Assembly (NCBI GenBank): GCA_964415085.1
Contig: CAYPYI010000080.1
Coordinates: 1-6,181 of the forward strand
Origin: CAYPYI01 sp964415085
GTDB lineage: Bacteria; Bacillota; Clostridia; Tissierellales; Tissierellaceae
Reading direction: 5' to 3'
Length of the DNA: 6,181 nt
Shown here: positions 1 to 6,181 of the stretch, piece after piece
Layout: every line of letters starts with the position of its first letter
Numbering within the stretch: position 1 is the first letter of the stretch
The notes under the pieces: model-generated
Databases searched by the model: none
Seen by the model: only the letters and a program-made list of their open reading frames with translations
Told to the model about the DNA's origin: nothing
Position numbers and translations under genes: made by a program

Positions 1-256
1 ACGATTGGCGGACTAAAATCTATTTTATGGACAGATTTCTTCTTGTTTGTTGTTTTCTTTTACTCCCGTATCCTCTTCTTGTTTGTTGCCTTCTTCTACT
101 ACCGTAACATCTTCTGATTGTTGAACTTCAAATGATTCAATATCATTCTTCTGAATGCTTTCAGCTATAACCGGAGTTATAACTTGCATTATCATAATCA
201 GTGCTATTAGAAAAGAAAAAATACTTTTAAGTTTCCTATTATTCGATAGAAAACAT
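1..256 (-). pseudogene. Frameshifted N-terminal fragment of a secreted (probably surface) protein
   Basis: No single frame reads from a start codon through the signal peptide. The ATG at 256-254 runs into TAA after five codons (MFSIE). The next frame, open from about 264, encodes a clear signal peptide, NRKLKSIFSFLIALIMIMQ then VITPVIAES, with a basic start, a hydrophobic core and an A-E-S type cleavage site. An acidic segment rich in Glu, Gln, Asn and Lys follows, and the frame stops with TAA at 27-25. Removing one T from the TTTT run just after the ATG would join the two frames and give MFLSNNRKLKSIF, a normal export signal. A near-duplicate NKQEE stretch comes from a 15-bp direct repeat at 38-52 and 74-88, which are 36 bp (12 codons) apart. 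The acidic linker after the signal is common in clostridial LPXTG/Cna-B surface proteins, but no functional domain is visible. A third frame is open from about 60 to the window edge, so the gene may continue leftwards with a second shift. Family membership is a guess; export is well supported. Confidence 0.6.
38..88. repeat. 15-bp direct repeat, two copies
   Basis: TCTTCTTGTTTGTTG occurs at 38-52 and again at 74-88. The offset is 36 bp, so the copies are in phase within the minus-strand reading frame and encode the repeated NKQEE motif of the broken secreted protein. This is probably a small tandem-duplication remnant within the acidic linker. Confidence 0.6.
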
Positions 257-285
257 CTCTTTTTTTACTCTTAACTGTTCTATAT

Positions 286-314
286 ATTATATATCAAACG
301 TTTAACCTATTAAA
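286..314 (-). promoter_or_regulatory. Candidate sigma-A promoter for the leftmost secreted-protein remnant
   Basis: On the minus strand a perfect TATAAT (-10, 291-286) lies 17 bp downstream of TTTAAT (-35-like, 314-309). It sits about 30 bp upstream of the ATG at 256. The -35 box is weak. An 8-bp palindrome AAACGTTT (296-303) falls in the spacer, and an 11-bp inverted repeat GTATGTCATAC (320-330) lies just upstream. Either could be an operator, but short palindromes are frequent in sequence this AT-rich. The ribosome-binding site before the ATG is poor (AAAAAAAGAG). Confidence 0.4.
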
Positions 315-381
315 TAGACGTATGTCATACTTTTTTTGTATATTCTTCACTCAAATTATTACTTATTTTATAAAAATGGAT

Positions 382-415
382 AAAAAAAGAAAATATGTAA
401 TATATTTTCTTTTTT
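382..415 (-). terminator. A/T-rich factor-independent terminator after the AraC-type regulator
   Basis: A perfect 14-bp inverted repeat (383-396 with 402-415) encloses a 5-nt loop. On the minus strand the hairpin ends in a run of seven T (388-382). It begins within the TAA stop codon of the AraC-type gene. The stem has a single G:C pair, so the hairpin is thermodynamically weak. Its position directly at the gene end and the T-run argue for termination. No converging gene is seen on the plus strand. Confidence 0.55.
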
Positions 416-2744
416 AGGATATTTTTATGTACTTTTTTAAGATAATATTAAACGGAGAGTGGATTATTCGCTCTTCAAGCTTGTTTTCATATTCCTTAAT
501 TTCTAAAGTAAACTTAGGCGCTGATATTTTTTGTACATAATCTATCTCATTTTCACTTAAGTATTTAAAATTATTATAATCTACTAAATAATGTTCAACA
601 CTTCCATTTTCATAAGAAAGTATCTCTTCAGTGACCTTATATTTTCCATTTATCCCATCTATTGTTATATCTATTTCATTTGTAAAATTATATAGATCTA
701 TAAAGTTATGTTTTTTAGAAAATAAATAATCTATAATCGAACTACCAAAAGCTAGGATATAAATATCATTATCTTCTCTACTTACAATTACATTTCTCTT
801 TCTATATATAAACTCGCCTTTCATTTGATCTATTAGATGATATATCCAGTATATTGTTGTTTTAAATCCATATTGATTTTCTAACTTTGGATAATATAAG
901 CCATCCGGTCTACTCTTATCCATCATTTTATATTCAAACTTATAGTTATATTTAGATTCTGTAAAGAAAATAGTTTCATTTATAAGCAAAACCGCAAATA
1001 AATCCTTATAGTCTTCTGGTATAGCAGTAAGATCTATAAATTTAAACAAATCTCTTACATAGATATTGGTAAATTTTTCTGAAAATTCATCTAAATGATT
1101 TCCCAGATTATCTATAGCATATTGAACTTCATTGGTTAGCTTAATGCTATCATTTATCGATTTTATATTTTGATCTTTACTTAATGCATAGGATAAAGAT
1201 ACATAAGATGGTACAAAAACTTCAGTCTCGAAAGTCTGGTATAAATTTCTTAAATTCATTATTTTTTCTTCATCTATATCTCCCAATTCATAGCCCCAAA
1301 TATAATCTGTAATATCAAGTTTATCTCTAATCATACGCTGCTGTTTAATTATATATTCTCTATATAAATTAATTTTATCTTTATCTTGATAATAAGAATT
1401 TATATTTCTTATATTTATTGTATACTTAAACCGTTTCATATTTGTAAGTCCAACTATATCAAGGATTTCTTGATAAAACTCATCTATAAGTAAAAGATTT
1501 TCATCCATCATATGTTTCATTTTACTTAGACTAACTTTTGTCCAATTATTTTCTTCTAAATAAACATTCAATGTTGGTACTACATCAAACTCTATTAATA
1601 AATTCATTAAATCATATAGTTGTCTTTTTGTTATATTCCTATTTTTATTTTCTATTCTTATTTCACCATCTATTAAATAGAAATTTAAAAATATTTCATT
1701 TATATTAAACTCTTCTAGTATTTTCCTCACTTTAAGTAAATAATCCTGACCAAAAGTGTTTAAACTTCTAATAAACCTCCAGTTATCAACATTATCGATT
1801 TTATGACTTTGTAAGGAAAGTCTATGAGTATTCATTTCTCTTACATCATACATATCTTTATAACCAGAATTATCTAATGAATCTAAGTTAGAATATATTT
1901 TTTTATAATCATTATACTTGCTCTCATCTCTATTTTTATATTTACTTCTATAAGCCGATGGCGTTATAGATAAATATTTTTTAAATAGGTTATTTAGTGA
2001 TTTGGTAGATTTAAATCCCACTTTTACAGCAACTTCTTCTATATTAGCATTGGTTTTTAATAAATATTTACTAGCTATATATAGTCTATACTGTTGAAGA
2101 TATTCTGAAAAAGTCATATTTGAAAACTCGCTGAAAAGAGTAGATATATATGATGTACTAATAAACATATCCTCAGATATAAGATCTAGACTAACTTTAG
2201 TTAAATCAGTATTATTAACATAATTTTTTATTTCTTTTATATAAATAATTCTATCTTCATTTCCTTTTATATTATTTTCATTATCAATATAATCTTTAAC
2301 CAAAATATCCAATATTTCATTAAGATTTTTCATTCTAATGCCTTCATCTTTTTTGTTAAATGAAAGTATATGAATATGGATTATTAAATTTCTTAAATCA
2401 CTTGTATTATATAAATGATTTAATTCCCTTTGAAAAATGCTCGAACAATATATATCACTAATTTTTTCTAAATAATTATCTTTTATATTTAAAACTAATA
2501 TATATGAATTAACATTATTAGTATATAAAAATTTTATCTCATTTCTATTTAATAATATTAATTCTCCCTTTTTATATATACTACTTTTATCTCCATTTAA
2601 TACAGATATTTCTCCATCTATAATATAGATTATTTGAATCCCTTCATTCGTGTCATAATGAATACCAGTTACTTGTTCTATATAAGTGCTGTAAATACCT
2701 TCTATCCCAAACTTTTCATAAATATTATTTATAATTTGGCTCAT
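414..2744 (-). CDS. AraC-family regulator with a degenerate GH39-like C-terminal domain
   Basis: This is a 776-residue cytoplasmic DNA-binding regulator. Residues about 10-90 form a cupin-like beta-rich sensor region typical of AraC N-termini. Residues about 166-270 are the two-helix-turn-helix AraC domain. They include the first motif around FISTSYISTLFSEFSNMTF and the family signature around IEEVAVKVGFKSTKSLNNLF followed by KKYLSITPSAYRSKY. Residues about 310-776 match the pattern of AraC proteins fused to a glycosyl-hydrolase-39-like barrel and terminal beta-sandwich: a YGFKTTIYWIYHLI segment (about 625-638), a YENGSVEHYLV segment (about 711-721), and an EIDYVQKISAPK segment (about 733-744). 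The acid/base NEP motif and the nucleophile TEW motif of active GH39 enzymes are not apparent; YIWGYELGD (481-489) and YVRDLF (562-567) stand roughly where they would be. The C-terminal half is therefore probably a non-catalytic ligand-sensing domain. The start at 2744 is preceded by GGGGGA at good spacing. No convincing promoter is seen in the 92 bp upstream, nor a terminator after the preceding gene, so the two may share a transcript. The target is unknown. The flanking surface-protein genes are natural candidates, by analogy with AraC regulators such as MsmR in streptococcal pilus islands. Confidence 0.92.
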   Translation of the reverse strand: MSQIINNIYEKFGIEGIYSTYIEQVTGIHYDTNEGIQIIYIIDGEISVLNGDKSSIYKKGELILLNRNEIKFLYTNNVNSYILVLNIKDNYLEKISDIYCSSIFQRELNHLYNTSDLRNLIIHIHILSFNKKDEGIRMKNLNEILDILVKDYIDNENNIKGNEDRIIYIKEIKNYVNNTDLTKVSLDLISEDMFISTSYISTLFSEFSNMTFSEYLQQYRLYIASKYLLKTNANIEEVAVKVGFKSTKSLNNLFKKYLSITPSAYRSKYKNRDESKYNDYKKIYSNLDSLDNSGYKDMYDVREMNTHRLSLQSHKIDNVDNWRFIRSLNTFGQDYLLKVRKILEEFNINEIFLNFYLIDGEIRIENKNRNITKRQLYDLMNLLIEFDVVPTLNVYLEENNWTKVSLSKMKHMMDENLLLIDEFYQEILDIVGLTNMKRFKYTINIRNINSYYQDKDKINLYREYIIKQQRMIRDKLDITDYIWGYELGDIDEEKIMNLRNLYQTFETEVFVPSYVSLSYALSKDQNIKSINDSIKLTNEVQYAIDNLGNHLDEFSEKFTNIYVRDLFKFIDLTAIPEDYKDLFAVLLINETIFFTESKYNYKFEYKMMDKSRPDGLYYPKLENQYGFKTTIYWIYHLIDQMKGEFIYRKRNVIVSREDNDIYILAFGSSIIDYLFSKKHNFIDLYNFTNEIDITIDGINGKYKVTEEILSYENGSVEHYLVDYNNFKYLSENEIDYVQKISAPKFTLEIKEYENKLEERIIHSPFNIILKKYIKIS

Positions 2745-2836
2745 TTTAATCCCCCAATTTCTAAAACAGATTATTTAAATCTTGAATTTATATTTTAGTA
2801 TTAGCTTAAATTTAAATATTAAATTAATAAATTGAT

Positions 2837-3319
2837 TTAAAAGGGAATATAATTTTTGTCTTCATTTTCTTGATTAAAATATCTAAAATATATATTTACA
2901 CTTTCATTTGTTAAGCTTATACGTTTACTCAAAAACTCTTTATTTATTAGATTAAAATTATTACATTGACAAAACTTCTCTATTATTTCCACATATTTTA
3001 AATGTGATTTTAAATATGGTTTTTCTGAAGTTTTTAGTATCTCTTTATTATTTTTCCGCTCATATTGCAAAAAATAAGCATAGGCGTAATTTGTTACATT
3101 AGAAAATGATATTTCTATAAAATGTGCATTATCAGAATCTAATAAAATGTCTAATTTTTCATCATATATTCCTTCTTTATCCTTATTTAGAGAAATAAAG
3201 TATGTATATGATGTAGAATAATTTAAATCTGTTAAATTGTCTATATGCATATATTCAAAATAATCTTTTAATTTATCTTGAAGTTCTAATGATCTATTAT
3301 AACCTTCTTTAATATACAT
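2837..3319 (-). CDS. Hypothetical protein, 160 residues, unrecognised
   Basis: I do not recognise this family. The protein has no signal peptide and no membrane segment, so it is probably cytoplasmic. It is rich in Tyr, Phe, Asn, Lys and Glu. The pattern suggests a mixed alpha/beta fold: an amphipathic helix at about 8-22, strands at about 38-45 and 65-72, an aromatic run NYAYAYFLQYERK at 77-89, a helix at about 103-117, a CQC pair (C117, C119), and a final strand VNIYFRYF (141-148). The start is well supported by GAGGTG five bases upstream of the ATG and a good promoter. The AraC-type gene begins 92 bp downstream with no terminator between, so the two may be co-transcribed. A regulator's partner or an immunity-type small protein are conceivable roles, but nothing in the sequence shows either. 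Base and codon use match the neighbours, so it looks like a real, native gene. Confidence 0.8.
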   Translation of the reverse strand: MYIKEGYNRSLELQDKLKDYFEYMHIDNLTDLNYSTSYTYFISLNKDKEGIYDEKLDILLDSDNAHFIEISFSNVTNYAYAYFLQYERKNNKEILKTSEKPYLKSHLKYVEIIEKFCQCNNFNLINKEFLSKRISLTNESVNIYFRYFNQENEDKNYIPF

Positions 3320-3324
3320 GATTA

Positions 3325-3330
3325 CACCTC
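3325..3330 (-). promoter_or_regulatory. Shine-Dalgarno site of the 160-residue protein gene
   Basis: The minus strand reads GAGGTG, then five bases, then ATG (3319-3317). It is the strongest ribosome-binding site in the window and fixes the start of this otherwise unrecognised gene. Confidence 0.8.
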
Positions 3331-3341
3331 ATTTGCTAATA

Positions 3342-3370
3342 TATATACCTATATGACTATATTATCACAA
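3342..3370 (-). promoter_or_regulatory. Candidate sigma-A promoter of the 160-residue protein (and perhaps the AraC gene)
   Basis: On the minus strand TTGTGA (3370-3365) and TATATA (3347-3342) are separated by 17 bp. They lie just downstream of the sortase-operon terminator and about 20-25 bp upstream of the start codon. The layout suggests a separate transcription unit that begins here and could run on through the AraC-type gene. The surrounding sequence is AT-rich, so the exact boxes are uncertain. Confidence 0.5.
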
Positions 3371-3408
3371 AATATAAATATTTAAAATTTAAATTTGCAT
3401 TTTATAAG

Positions 3409-3439
3409 AAAAAAAGTTAGAGGATATCCTCTAACTTTT
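3409..3439 (-). terminator. Factor-independent terminator of the adhesin-sortase operon
   Basis: A perfect 28-bp palindrome (3412-3425 paired with 3426-3439, core GTTAGAGGATATCCTCTAAC) ends on the minus strand in seven T (3415-3409). It overlaps the TAA at 3440-3438, which closes the sortase frame once the internal TAG is passed. It lies about 90 bases beyond that TAG. This placement supports TAA, not TAG, as the ancestral end of the sortase gene. Confidence 0.85.
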
Positions 3440-4088
3440 ATATACTTTTTATATCTATTAATTTTGTTTTTATTATTAATCTTTTATCATTTATTGGGTA
3501 TGGGTGGCATGTTAATAAGATGAGTTTTGACTAATCTTCCTCTTTTGTAAATTTAGTCCAATCAGTACTCTCTATTACTTCTTGTTCTATAACTTCATAT
3601 ATGAGCTCCTTATCCTCAACAACCTTTATAAGGTCTCCTTTTTTTAACTTATTAACATTAAGAAAAGATTCTTTACCATTATATCCCCCTCTATGTCCCG
3701 CTAGAACAGAGGTATTGTTTTTATTAGCACTTGGCATATCTGTTCCCTCAACTATACCTATTCCCTCCTTTAACGACTTATAGGAGGTATCAGAATAAAT
3801 TGGAAGAATCAAATCTAATGATTCTATTTCTATATATCCAAATTCTCTTTCAAATAAATTATTATCATGTTTATCATTTTCATCTCTATTGAATATATTT
3901 ACCAATTCATCTGAGAACTCTGATTTTTCTTTATCTAATTTCATTTGTTCTATAAAATCATTTTTAGACCTTTCTATTTCACTCTTCTTCGCGGTCATTC
4001 TTTTATCTACTTTTTGTATATAAAATAAAGAGGAAATTGCAATTAATAATCCTAGTACTATTAAAATATTACTATTTCTATTTTTCAT
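3438..4088 (-). pseudogene. Sortase (class C-like) interrupted by an in-frame TAG before the catalytic cysteine
   Basis: Sortases are membrane-bound cysteine transpeptidases that cleave LPXTG-type signals and join the protein to the wall or to pilus subunits. Residues 8-24 form an N-terminal membrane anchor, followed by a charged extracellular helix (about 25-65). The sortase domain starts near GYIEIESLDLILPIY (84-98), and the catalytic His132 lies in SVLAGHRGGY. The frame meets TAG at 3533-3531 after 185 residues. It then continues without a shift as SKLILLTCHPYPINDKRLII, supplying the TLxTC-type Cys194 and the catalytic Arg203, and ends at TAA 3440-3438 against a terminator (216 codons counting the TAG). 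The 185-residue product would lack both Cys and Arg and should be inactive. One base change from a sense codon (for example AAG, CAG, TTG or GAG) would explain the stop. The start ATG overlaps the adhesin stop by 11 bp and lacks a clear Shine-Dalgarno sequence, suggesting translational coupling. The LLTCHPYP motif is class C-like. The usual C-terminal membrane segment and an obvious DPW/F lid motif are not seen, so the class is tentative. Confidence 0.9.
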
Positions 4089-6181
4089 CTTTATTAAGTT
4101 TAAATCCTGTTAATATTAGCGATATTCCAAATATAAATGTTAAAACACCTAATTGTATGGAGTTTAATCCATCACCTGTTTTTGGTAATTCTTTACCTTT
4201 GTTTCCAATATTATTAAAACCACCTAATTCTGGTTTTTTTAATTCAACATCATTTATACCTTGGTCCTTATCATTATCTTTTTTATTACCGCTGTTCGTT
4301 TTACTACCATCAGCTTTATCTTTTTCTACATCTTTTCCTAAGTCTTCAATAACTCCAACTTCATCCTTTGGATTATCTGGACTTTCTTCTATCTCCGGTT
4401 TAGAAGTTTTATCATTATTAGGGTTACCTGGTTTTTCAGTTAATGATATATAATTATCTTCTAACTCTTCTGGTTTTCCTGGTCTTTCTTCTCCTGGATT
4501 ACTTGGATCTTTTTCTCCTGGTTTTTCTGGTGTTTCTTCTCCTGGATTACTTGGATCTTTTTCTTCTGGTTTTTCTGGTGTTTCTTCTCCTGGATTACTT
4601 GGATCTTTTTCTCCTGGTTTTTCTGGTGTTTCTTCNNNNNNNNNNNNNNNNNNNNNNNNNNNNNNNNNNNNNNNNNNNNNNNNNNNNNNNNNNNNNNNNN
4701 NNNNNNNNNNNNNNNNNNNNNNNNNNNNNNNNNNNCCAAGTTCTTTAACAGTATAATTATAAAAGTTTCCATAATCATCTGATATTTCTAAATCTTCCCA
4801 AACATGAATCTTATTATTACCAACTAATTTAATACTCTCAATAAGATCTCCGTCTCTTAAAAGTGCAATATTTGCTTCTGGATTTTCAACATTATTATCT
4901 ATCCATACTTTTTCTACTTTTAAATCTATTAATTTCTTCGTATTTGATATTTCTAAGTCAATTCCTTCTTCATCATCATTAGAAATCTCAAATGCTAAAG
5001 TTTTATTTTCTACTGAAGCATCAAAATCAATCCAATCTGGAGCGCTTAATTCTTTAACTTTATACTTACCTACTTCTAAGTCTTTTATTTCTGCTTTTCC
5101 ATTTTCATCAGTCTTTATTACTTCTTTATATTCTCCATTTATTTCTTCAACTTCAAACTCAACATTTGGTATTTCTATCTTCGTTCCTTCAATAACTTTA
5201 TTTATTACTAGTTGACCTTGTACAGTTCCTGTAATCCATCCACCACTTTTATTTAAATGTACCTGATCTTTTTTCTCATCTTCTTCTATTTTCCAAATGT
5301 CGTTATTTACAGTAATATTTGACTCATTTTTTACATGCTTTATAGAAGGATTTGCTAGTGCTTCTTTTGTAACTATTACAGGTATTCTAAACTCTAAAGA
5401 TTTTTCTTTCAAAAGATTTTCACCTTCTGGAATATTAATTGTCAATTTTTCTTTCTCTATAGTTATTTTAATACCTATCTTCTCAGCTTCTTGTCTACTC
5501 AGCCATTTGAAATCCCCTGACTTTTCAGATACTGCTAATACATATTTATTTTCATTAAGAATGTTCTCTTCCCAAATCATAGTCTCTTCTAATATATCTT
5601 CTATTAGAACTGATACATTGTTATCTATATCTTTTTTTGCCGCATTTACCATGAAAACCCAATCAATCCTATTTGGATAGTTAGATCCAAGTGCAACTCC
5701 TTGTTTCCTGTACATATTATCTGTTTCCATACCTACTATATTTTCTTCTGGTTTAATAATTGATATTTTTTCATATATATCTCCTGATTTTATCTTTATA
5801 CTTCCTGGCTCATCATCATTTGATATATTATCATAGGATACTTCATGGTAAAACTCTAAAGCCCCTTCTACATTCTTTAATCCCTCAGCATAATTATTAA
5901 AAGTTATAACTGCTTCAGAATTGTAAAATTTAACGTCTGCTATTACTATGCCTGATTTATCGAATAATTCAATTGTTTCTTTTTTATCTATATCTATAAA
6001 TTTAGCATTTTCCATTTCCCATTCTAATGTTATAGTTTGTCCATCTTTTACTCTAACACCTTGTCCTCCAAAACTAGCTGTAACACCTATTGTGCCATAA
6101 CCATAAATTTCTTTTTTATCAATTTGTATATCATTTATAATATTACTACTAACTGCAAATACTATGTCACTAATGAATATA
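4078..6181 (-). CDS. LPXTG-anchored Cna/MSCRAMM-type adhesin (5' end outside window)
   Basis: This is a cell-wall-anchored adhesin. The frame is open to the right edge, and residues here are numbered from the first complete codon (6180). It opens with the end of a signal peptide (IFISDIVFA, then VSSN). The ATG at 6015 lies inside a beta-strand (TLEWEMENAKF) and is not the start. Residues about 15-125 match the first Ig-like adhesin domain of Cna/Sdr proteins, with AVITFNNYAEGLKNVEGALEF around 90-110. Residues about 160-310 match the second, with YPNRIDWVFMVNAAKKDI. A SpaA/Cna-B domain follows at about 320-413, with the expected isopeptide residues Lys328, Glu377 and Asn413. A second Cna-B domain begins at about 417 (Lys424 in VEKVW, Glu480 in YTVKEL) and runs into the N gap. 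After the gap come 16-residue Pro/Glu repeats, a Lys/Asp-rich wall-spanning linker, LPKTG (665-669), a hydrophobic segment (about 675-692) and the basic tail KLNKDEK. The ligand is unknown; Cna relatives bind collagen or other matrix proteins. The sortase gene overlaps the 3' end. Frame continuity across the N run is accidental, because its true length is unknown. Confidence 0.93.
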   Translation of the reverse strand, partial: IFISDIVFAVSSNIINDIQIDKKEIYGYGTIGVTASFGGQGVRVKDGQTITLEWEMENAKFIDIDKKETIELFDKSGIVIADVKFYNSEAVITFNNYAEGLKNVEGALEFYHEVSYDNISNDDEPGSIKIKSGDIYEKISIIKPEENIVGMETDNMYRKQGVALGSNYPNRIDWVFMVNAAKKDIDNNVSVLIEDILEETMIWEENILNENKYVLAVSEKSGDFKWLSRQEAEKIGIKITIEKEKLTINIPEGENLLKEKSLEFRIPVIVTKEALANPSIKHVKNESNITVNNDIWKIEEDEKKDQVHLNKSGGWITGTVQGQLVINKVIEGTKIEIPNVEFEVEEINGEYKEVIKTDENGKAEIKDLEVGKYKVKELSAPDWIDFDASVENKTLAFEISNDDEEGIDLEISNTKKLIDLKVEKVWIDNNVENPEANIALLRDGDLIESIKLVGNNKIHVWEDLEISDDYGNFYNYTVKELXXXXXXXXXXXXXXXXXXXXXXXXXXXXXXXXXXEETPEKPGEKDPSNPGEETPEKPEEKDPSNPGEETPEKPGEKDPSNPGEERPGKPEELEDNYISLTEKPGNPNNDKTSKPEIEESPDNPKDEVGVIEDLGKDVEKDKADGSKTNSGNKKDNDKDQGINDVELKKPELGGFNNIGNKGKELPKTGDGLNSIQLGVLTFIFGISLILTGFKLNKDEK
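4465..4635 (-). repeat. 48-bp tandem repeats in the adhesin wall-spanning region
   Basis: Three full 48-bp units (4635-4588, 4587-4540, 4539-4492) and a diverged partial unit (4491-4465) encode the 16-residue motif EETPEKPGEKDPSNPG. The first and third units are identical, and the second differs by one base (Gly to Glu). The array continues into the adjacent assembly gap, so the copy number is unknown. Such Pro/Glu repeats act as an extended stalk through the peptidoglycan and commonly vary in number between strains. Confidence 0.95.
4636..4735. other. Assembly gap (100 N) inside the adhesin gene
   Basis: Exactly 100 undetermined bases separate the second Cna-B domain (ending at YTVKEL) from the 48-bp repeat array. 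A round 100 is the usual placeholder for a gap of unknown length. Its place at the edge of near-identical tandem repeats indicates repeat collapse during assembly. The missing part must hold the end of the Cna-B domain, including its bond-forming Asn, and possibly further Cna-B domains and repeats. Confidence 0.95.

Noticed and set aside
2745..2836. Separate promoter or terminator between the 160-residue protein and the AraC gene
   Set aside because: Several TATAAA/TAAAAT-like strings exist, but none has a convincing -35 at proper spacing, and no hairpin with a T-run is present.
3531..3533. Pyrrolysine insertion at the TAG
   Set aside because: Nothing in the window supports a Pyl system, sortases are not known to use the residue, and the adhesin also ends with TAG. 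Kept only as a remote alternative to a nonsense mutation or sequencing error.
3531..4088. Sortase taken as a complete 185-residue protein ending at the TAG
   Set aside because: It would lack the catalytic Cys and Arg, both of which follow in the same frame before a TAA that touches the terminator. It is better described as an interrupted gene ending at 3438.
4465..4635. CRISPR-like array
   Set aside because: The 48-bp units are directly contiguous with no spacers and encode an in-frame Pro/Glu protein repeat.
4443..4778. Reading frames on both strands across the repeat array and N gap (4443-4748 plus, 4461-4778 minus)
   Set aside because: The 48-bp period keeps the alternative frames open. 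Their translations are low-complexity repeats, and they lie entirely within the adhesin gene.
3601..5680. Plus-strand frames at 3601-3783, 4037-4453 and 5297-5680
   Set aside because: They are antisense to the sortase and adhesin, have Phe/Ser/Leu-rich translations typical of the complement of AT-rich genes, and show no recognisable domain.
4078..6015. Adhesin starting at the ATG at 6015
   Set aside because: The frame is open for another 55 codons to the window edge. The Met lies inside a conserved beta-strand, and a signal-peptide end is visible upstream at about 6180-6154.

Overview
The window is very AT-rich. Its codon use is dominated by AAA, ATA, TTA and AGA, and it has A/T-rich factor-independent terminators and an LPXTG cell-wall anchoring system. 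This points to a low-GC Gram-positive bacterium (Bacillota), most likely a clostridial or Tissierellia-type anaerobe. The species cannot be fixed from the sequence alone. The 100-N run shows that this is a draft scaffold. Every recognisable gene lies on the minus strand, so transcription runs right to left.

Layout in transcription order. (1) 6181-4078: a large LPXTG-anchored adhesin of the Cna/MSCRAMM type. Its first residues lie beyond the right edge, and its 48-bp Pro/Glu repeat region is interrupted by the assembly gap. (2) 4088-3438: a sortase gene overlapping the adhesin by 11 bp. It is split by an in-frame TAG eight codons before the catalytic cysteine. The reading frame continues through the TC motif and the arginine to a TAA that touches a strong terminator hairpin. 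(3) 3319-2837: an unrecognised 160-residue protein with its own good promoter and Shine-Dalgarno sequence. (4) 2744-414: a 776-residue AraC-family regulator with a cupin-like N-terminus, the AraC DNA-binding domain and a degenerate GH39-like C-terminal half, followed by an A/T-rich terminator. (5) 256-1: a promoter and then the signal peptide and acidic start of another exported protein. It is frameshifted just after the ATG and appears to be a remnant.

Together this looks like a surface-adhesin/sortase locus with a neighbouring AraC-type regulator. That arrangement resembles streptococcal pilus/adhesin islands, where AraC-family proteins such as MsmR sit beside sortase-anchored proteins. Regulation of the adhesin by this AraC protein is inferred from position only. 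Two of the exported-protein genes appear broken (the sortase and the leftmost fragment). The locus may therefore be decaying, be off in this strain, or carry assembly errors. Resequencing would separate these possibilities.
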